Assembly: GCF_907164915.1 (NCBI RefSeq)
Contig: NW_025919601.1
Location: 1-64,000, forward strand
Source: Impatiens glandulifera
Lineage: Eukaryota; Streptophyta; Magnoliopsida; Ericales; Balsaminaceae
Reading direction: 5' to 3'
Length of the DNA: 64,000 nucleotides
Shown here: positions 61,600 through 64,000 of the stretch, piece by piece
Numbering within the stretch: the stretch's first letter is position 1
How the letters are laid out: each line of letters opens with the position of its first letter
Program-made: the position numbers and the translations under genes
The notes under the pieces: generated by a model
Told to the model about the DNA's origin: nothing
The model's database searches: none
What the model saw: only the letters and a program-made list of their open reading frames with translations

Positions 61600-62312
61600 T
61601 TATATCTAACCTCAACATAATATATTTTTCAAAAAAAATTAAATTCAAATTATAAATAAACAAAATTAATTATAACAATACAAATTTTATAATATATTAA
61701 ATATTAAATCAAAGTAATTAGATAAGAAAATATTAAATTGGATTATTACATTTAACGGATAAATCCGAATTACAAAATTGGATAAATTAAGATATACCTT
61801 AAAATACTTCAGTAATCATTATGGAAGTTCACTTCCATTGTGTTTATCCCACTAAGCGATATTTTAAAATATTAAAATTTTAAATATAAAAATAATTAGT
61901 TAAATTATAGCTATATTTTCTTCTTATATATATTAGACTTTATTCTTTTTTTATTTTTTAATTAAATATAAAAAAAATTAAATGAATTAATTTAAAAAAA
62001 TTATTATTGAATAATTTTAAGTTAATACTTTAAATATATATATATATTGGACCGTCAAAATCAAATAAATTTAATTTTAATTTAATACAAGTTTTAAAAA
62101 AATGGATTGATTTTACGTTCACCCTAATTTAAAAAAGACGGAAGCCATCAAGAAAGAAAGAGTCAAAATTTATCATTTTAATTTGGCTGATAATTTTGAC
62201 TCATACATTTGTTTAATAGTAATAATAATAATAATTTATTATTCAATTATGTAAACTTTATCTTCCTTACGCAGCCGAGCTGCCTTTAACCTTTCTTTTA
62301 CATACACTTGTC

Positions 62313-62316
<4 letters not shown>
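61600..62316. other. Stretch without recognisable features
   Basis: A+T-rich intergenic sequence. No coding region, element ends or RNA gene is visible. Confidence 0.4.

Positions 62317-62379
<63 letters not shown>
62317..62379. repeat. (TA)n microsatellite
   Basis: About 31 TA units, outside the gene array. Confidence 0.95.
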
Positions 62380-62385
<6 letters not shown>

Positions 62386-62523
62386 CCACTGCAATAATTC
62401 TGAAGATAAGGAAGGATAACATTAAAATTTTAATTTCTTCGCTTATTTCAAAAAACAATCCGGATAACTTTAATTGGAAAATCATATGTTTTAAATCATG
62501 AATTTGATTCACGTGTTGAAAAA

Positions 62524-63007
62524 GGGAAATTTGACTAAATGATCCTAAAATGCCCTTAAATGCGCGCAAGTGAACCTCGTATAAATTTAACTGCGCAAAT
62601 GACAACTTTAAAATATTCTGACGAAAATACCCTCGTCGCGTAACGCGAGGGCAGTATCGTCTCGCGAAAGAAAAACATTTTGGTCAGTCTATAATTGTAT
62701 TACTTCAATGGTGTCGTCGCGAGACGATCTTGCTCTTTGCGAGACGATCTTGCTCTTCGCGAGACGTTTTGTCCTTCACGAGATGATTTTGCCCTTCACA
62801 AGACGATCTTACCTTTCGCAAGACGATCTTGCCCGGGTATTCTAGACTTTTTACAGACTTTTACGTCGCGAGACTATCCTGCCTTTCGCATTACGCGACG
62901 GGGATAATTTTGTAAAATATTTTGAAGTGGTCATCAGTGCAATTAATTTTATGCGCTGATCACCCTCGAATTTAAAAAGCTTTTACGGTCATTTCGTCAA
63001 ATTTCCC
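62524..63007. mobile_element. Long-TIR Mutator-like MITE, 484 bp
   Basis: Flanked by a perfect 9-bp direct repeat GTTGAAAAA (62515-62523 and 63008-63016). The ends are GGGAAATTTGACTAAATGA on the left and, read inward on the other strand, GGGAAATTTGACGAAATGA. Imperfect inverted similarity continues for about 130 bp, down to GTCGCGTAACGCGAGGGCAG and its partner near 62880. The core is a CpG-rich minisatellite. A 70-codon plus-strand frame here is only a translation of repeats. Confidence 0.88.
62721..62837. repeat. 20-bp CpG-rich minisatellite in the MITE core, six units
   Basis: Units such as GAGACGATCTTGCTCTTCGC and AAGACGATCTTACCTTTCGC in perfect 19-20 bp register, with a seventh relic at about 62869-62888 (GAGACTATCCTGCCTTTCGC). 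Its CpG density stands far above anything else in the window. Confidence 0.9.
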
Positions 63008-63016
63008 GTTGAAAAA

Positions 63017-63786
63017 ACATAAAATTGACTCATAACTTAGTCCTAAGGTTGTGCTTCTCTTTTTTTTTTCAACTAAAACTCTAGAGAGTCTCACTTATTA
63101 TTTTCCTTAATGGAAAGAAGAGAAGATGGTAACCTTTCTTAAATAAATAAATACGTCCATTAAGTATGTGAAGTGTGAACCAAGCTCTAATTAAAAAGCT
63201 CATAAATAGTCAAACAATATAAATAATTTATTTTAATATAAATAATTTATTTTATTATATTAAACTTAAATGGTAAACAGAGCGCTGTCATTTATTTTTA
63301 ACAAATATGATGATAAGAGTTTTTTTAATATGATTTTTAATTTAAAAAAAAAAATCAATTTTTTTAAAAATTGTGGTTATTTATCACATCACTACTATTT
63401 TAATTGTCACTTTACTTTTATAAAATAAACAAATATCATACCTTTTTCATGAAACAATATTATTAAACAAAATATCAAATCCAACATCAAAGAAACTCTA
63501 AGTAAAAGAAAAAGTGGTTTTATCATTTGTTTTTGGTGTTGTTAACTGAAAGCATATCCAAAAACAAATGCAATAGTTACATAAGTAGCAAAAGCTGAAC
63601 CCTCATAAATATATTAAACTTCACCAAGAAAAACTAATACAACAAACATAACAATGTAAATAAGAAAAACAACAATCACCATAATGCATTAGAAGAAAGC
63701 ATAAATAAAGTCTTATGATAATTAAGTTCCCAACATAAAAAAAAACATGTAAGTTGTTGAATTCAATCAACATTTTCTTGCATTTT
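63017..63786. other. Downstream flank of the right-edge gene
   Basis: No gene is visible. The part nearest 63786 is presumably the 3' untranslated region of the minus-strand gene. Candidate poly(A) signals exist on the minus strand, but in DNA this A+T-rich I cannot single one out. Confidence 0.35.
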
Positions 63787-63891
63787 CTATGCAATGAGGA
63801 AGGGAAGAACAGTCAACATGAATGCTTCATAAGTGAAATTGGCTGATCCCGAGTAAGCAGTATCCTTCTCCTTGAATTTTTCAGTCAGTCC
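63787..63891 (-). CDS. Last exon of an unidentified plant gene (34 codons plus stop)
   Basis: On the minus strand a CTTTTGCAG acceptor precedes a 105-nt exon in phase 0, beginning GLTEKFKEKDTAYSGSANF, followed by a hydrophobic end (EAFMLTVLPFLIA) and TAG at 63789-63787. The clear acceptor, codon-like composition and higher G+C than its surroundings argue for a real gene running off the right edge. The hydrophobic tail could be the start of a membrane segment. I do not recognise the family. Sequence from 63892 to 64000 looks like intron. Confidence 0.6.
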   Translation of the reverse strand, partial: GLTEKFKEKDTAYSGSANFTYEAFMLTVLPFLIA

Positions 63892-64000
63892 CTGCAAAAG
63901 ATGCATTCGAATGTGTTATTCCTGTTCAACCAATCGATAACAATTTCAATCCGCCCCAATTAGAACCAAACTGTTACGTCCATAAAAAGGATGAAAATTT

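Noticed and set aside
62315..62605. Minus-strand frame ending in a Tyr-Ile repeat
   Set aside because: The repeat is the translated (TA)n tract, and the rest has no family match.
62695..62907. Plus-strand 70-codon frame rich in Arg, Asp and Phe
   Set aside because: Translation of the 20-bp minisatellite inside a MITE.

Overview
This is nuclear DNA of a flowering plant. It is extremely A+T-rich, the broken genes carry spliceosomal introns (gt...ag borders), and it is full of Ty1/copia and Ty3-type retrotransposon remains, MITEs and long (TA)n tracts. The large second open frame of the copia element resembles retrotransposon-associated proteins I remember from Lamiales genomes such as Dorcoceras, so an asterid host is my best guess, not a firm one. 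I see no intact host gene. The only host coding sequence I would defend is the last exon of a minus-strand gene at the right edge (63787-63891).

Positions 1 to about 40,490 hold a degraded tandem gene array. Two related unit types alternate. Type A (A0 to A11) has exon-like blocks with splice borders: blocks X and Y of unknown origin, then two exons of a short-chain dehydrogenase/reductase (SDR; neomenthol dehydrogenase/salutaridine reductase type), then tail blocks f and g. Type B (three copies: about 8.5-10.1 kb, 17.9-18.6 kb, 30.8-32.8 kb) has the SDR N-terminal exons, fused in two copies behind an unrelated 5' exon. I count 13 copies of the NAG-motif exon and none of the catalytic YxxxK half, so the array multiplies only the front half of an SDR gene. 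Shared deletions and variants pair distant units (A1 with A8, A4 with A11, A6 with A9/A10, A0 with A7), which points to repeated unequal exchange of multi-unit blocks. The 0.4-2.5 kb spacers are very A+T-rich and internally repetitive. A3 carries a 185-bp solo LTR.

Positions 41,244-51,851 are a minus-strand copia (SIRE-like) element with long LTRs. It has a primer-binding site, an almost intact gag, no visible protease, integrase or reverse transcriptase, and a second 1,114-codon frame broken by four TAA codons with its own TATA box. Its LTRs are packed with palindromes built from TTAGAC/GTCTAA. It sits inside an older Ty3-type LTR (40,493-41,243 plus 51,852-52,375), whose sister LTR at 56,360-58,180 supplies the empty-site comparison. 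Between them (52.4-56.4 kb) is Ty3-type non-coding sequence with about 21 copies of a covarying hairpin.

Positions 58.4-63.0 kb contain a copia gag relic, a 1,004-bp hAT-like element (8-bp target duplication) and two Mutator-like MITEs (9-bp target duplications), one with a CpG-rich 20-bp minisatellite core. Stretches not listed as genes or elements show nothing I can name.
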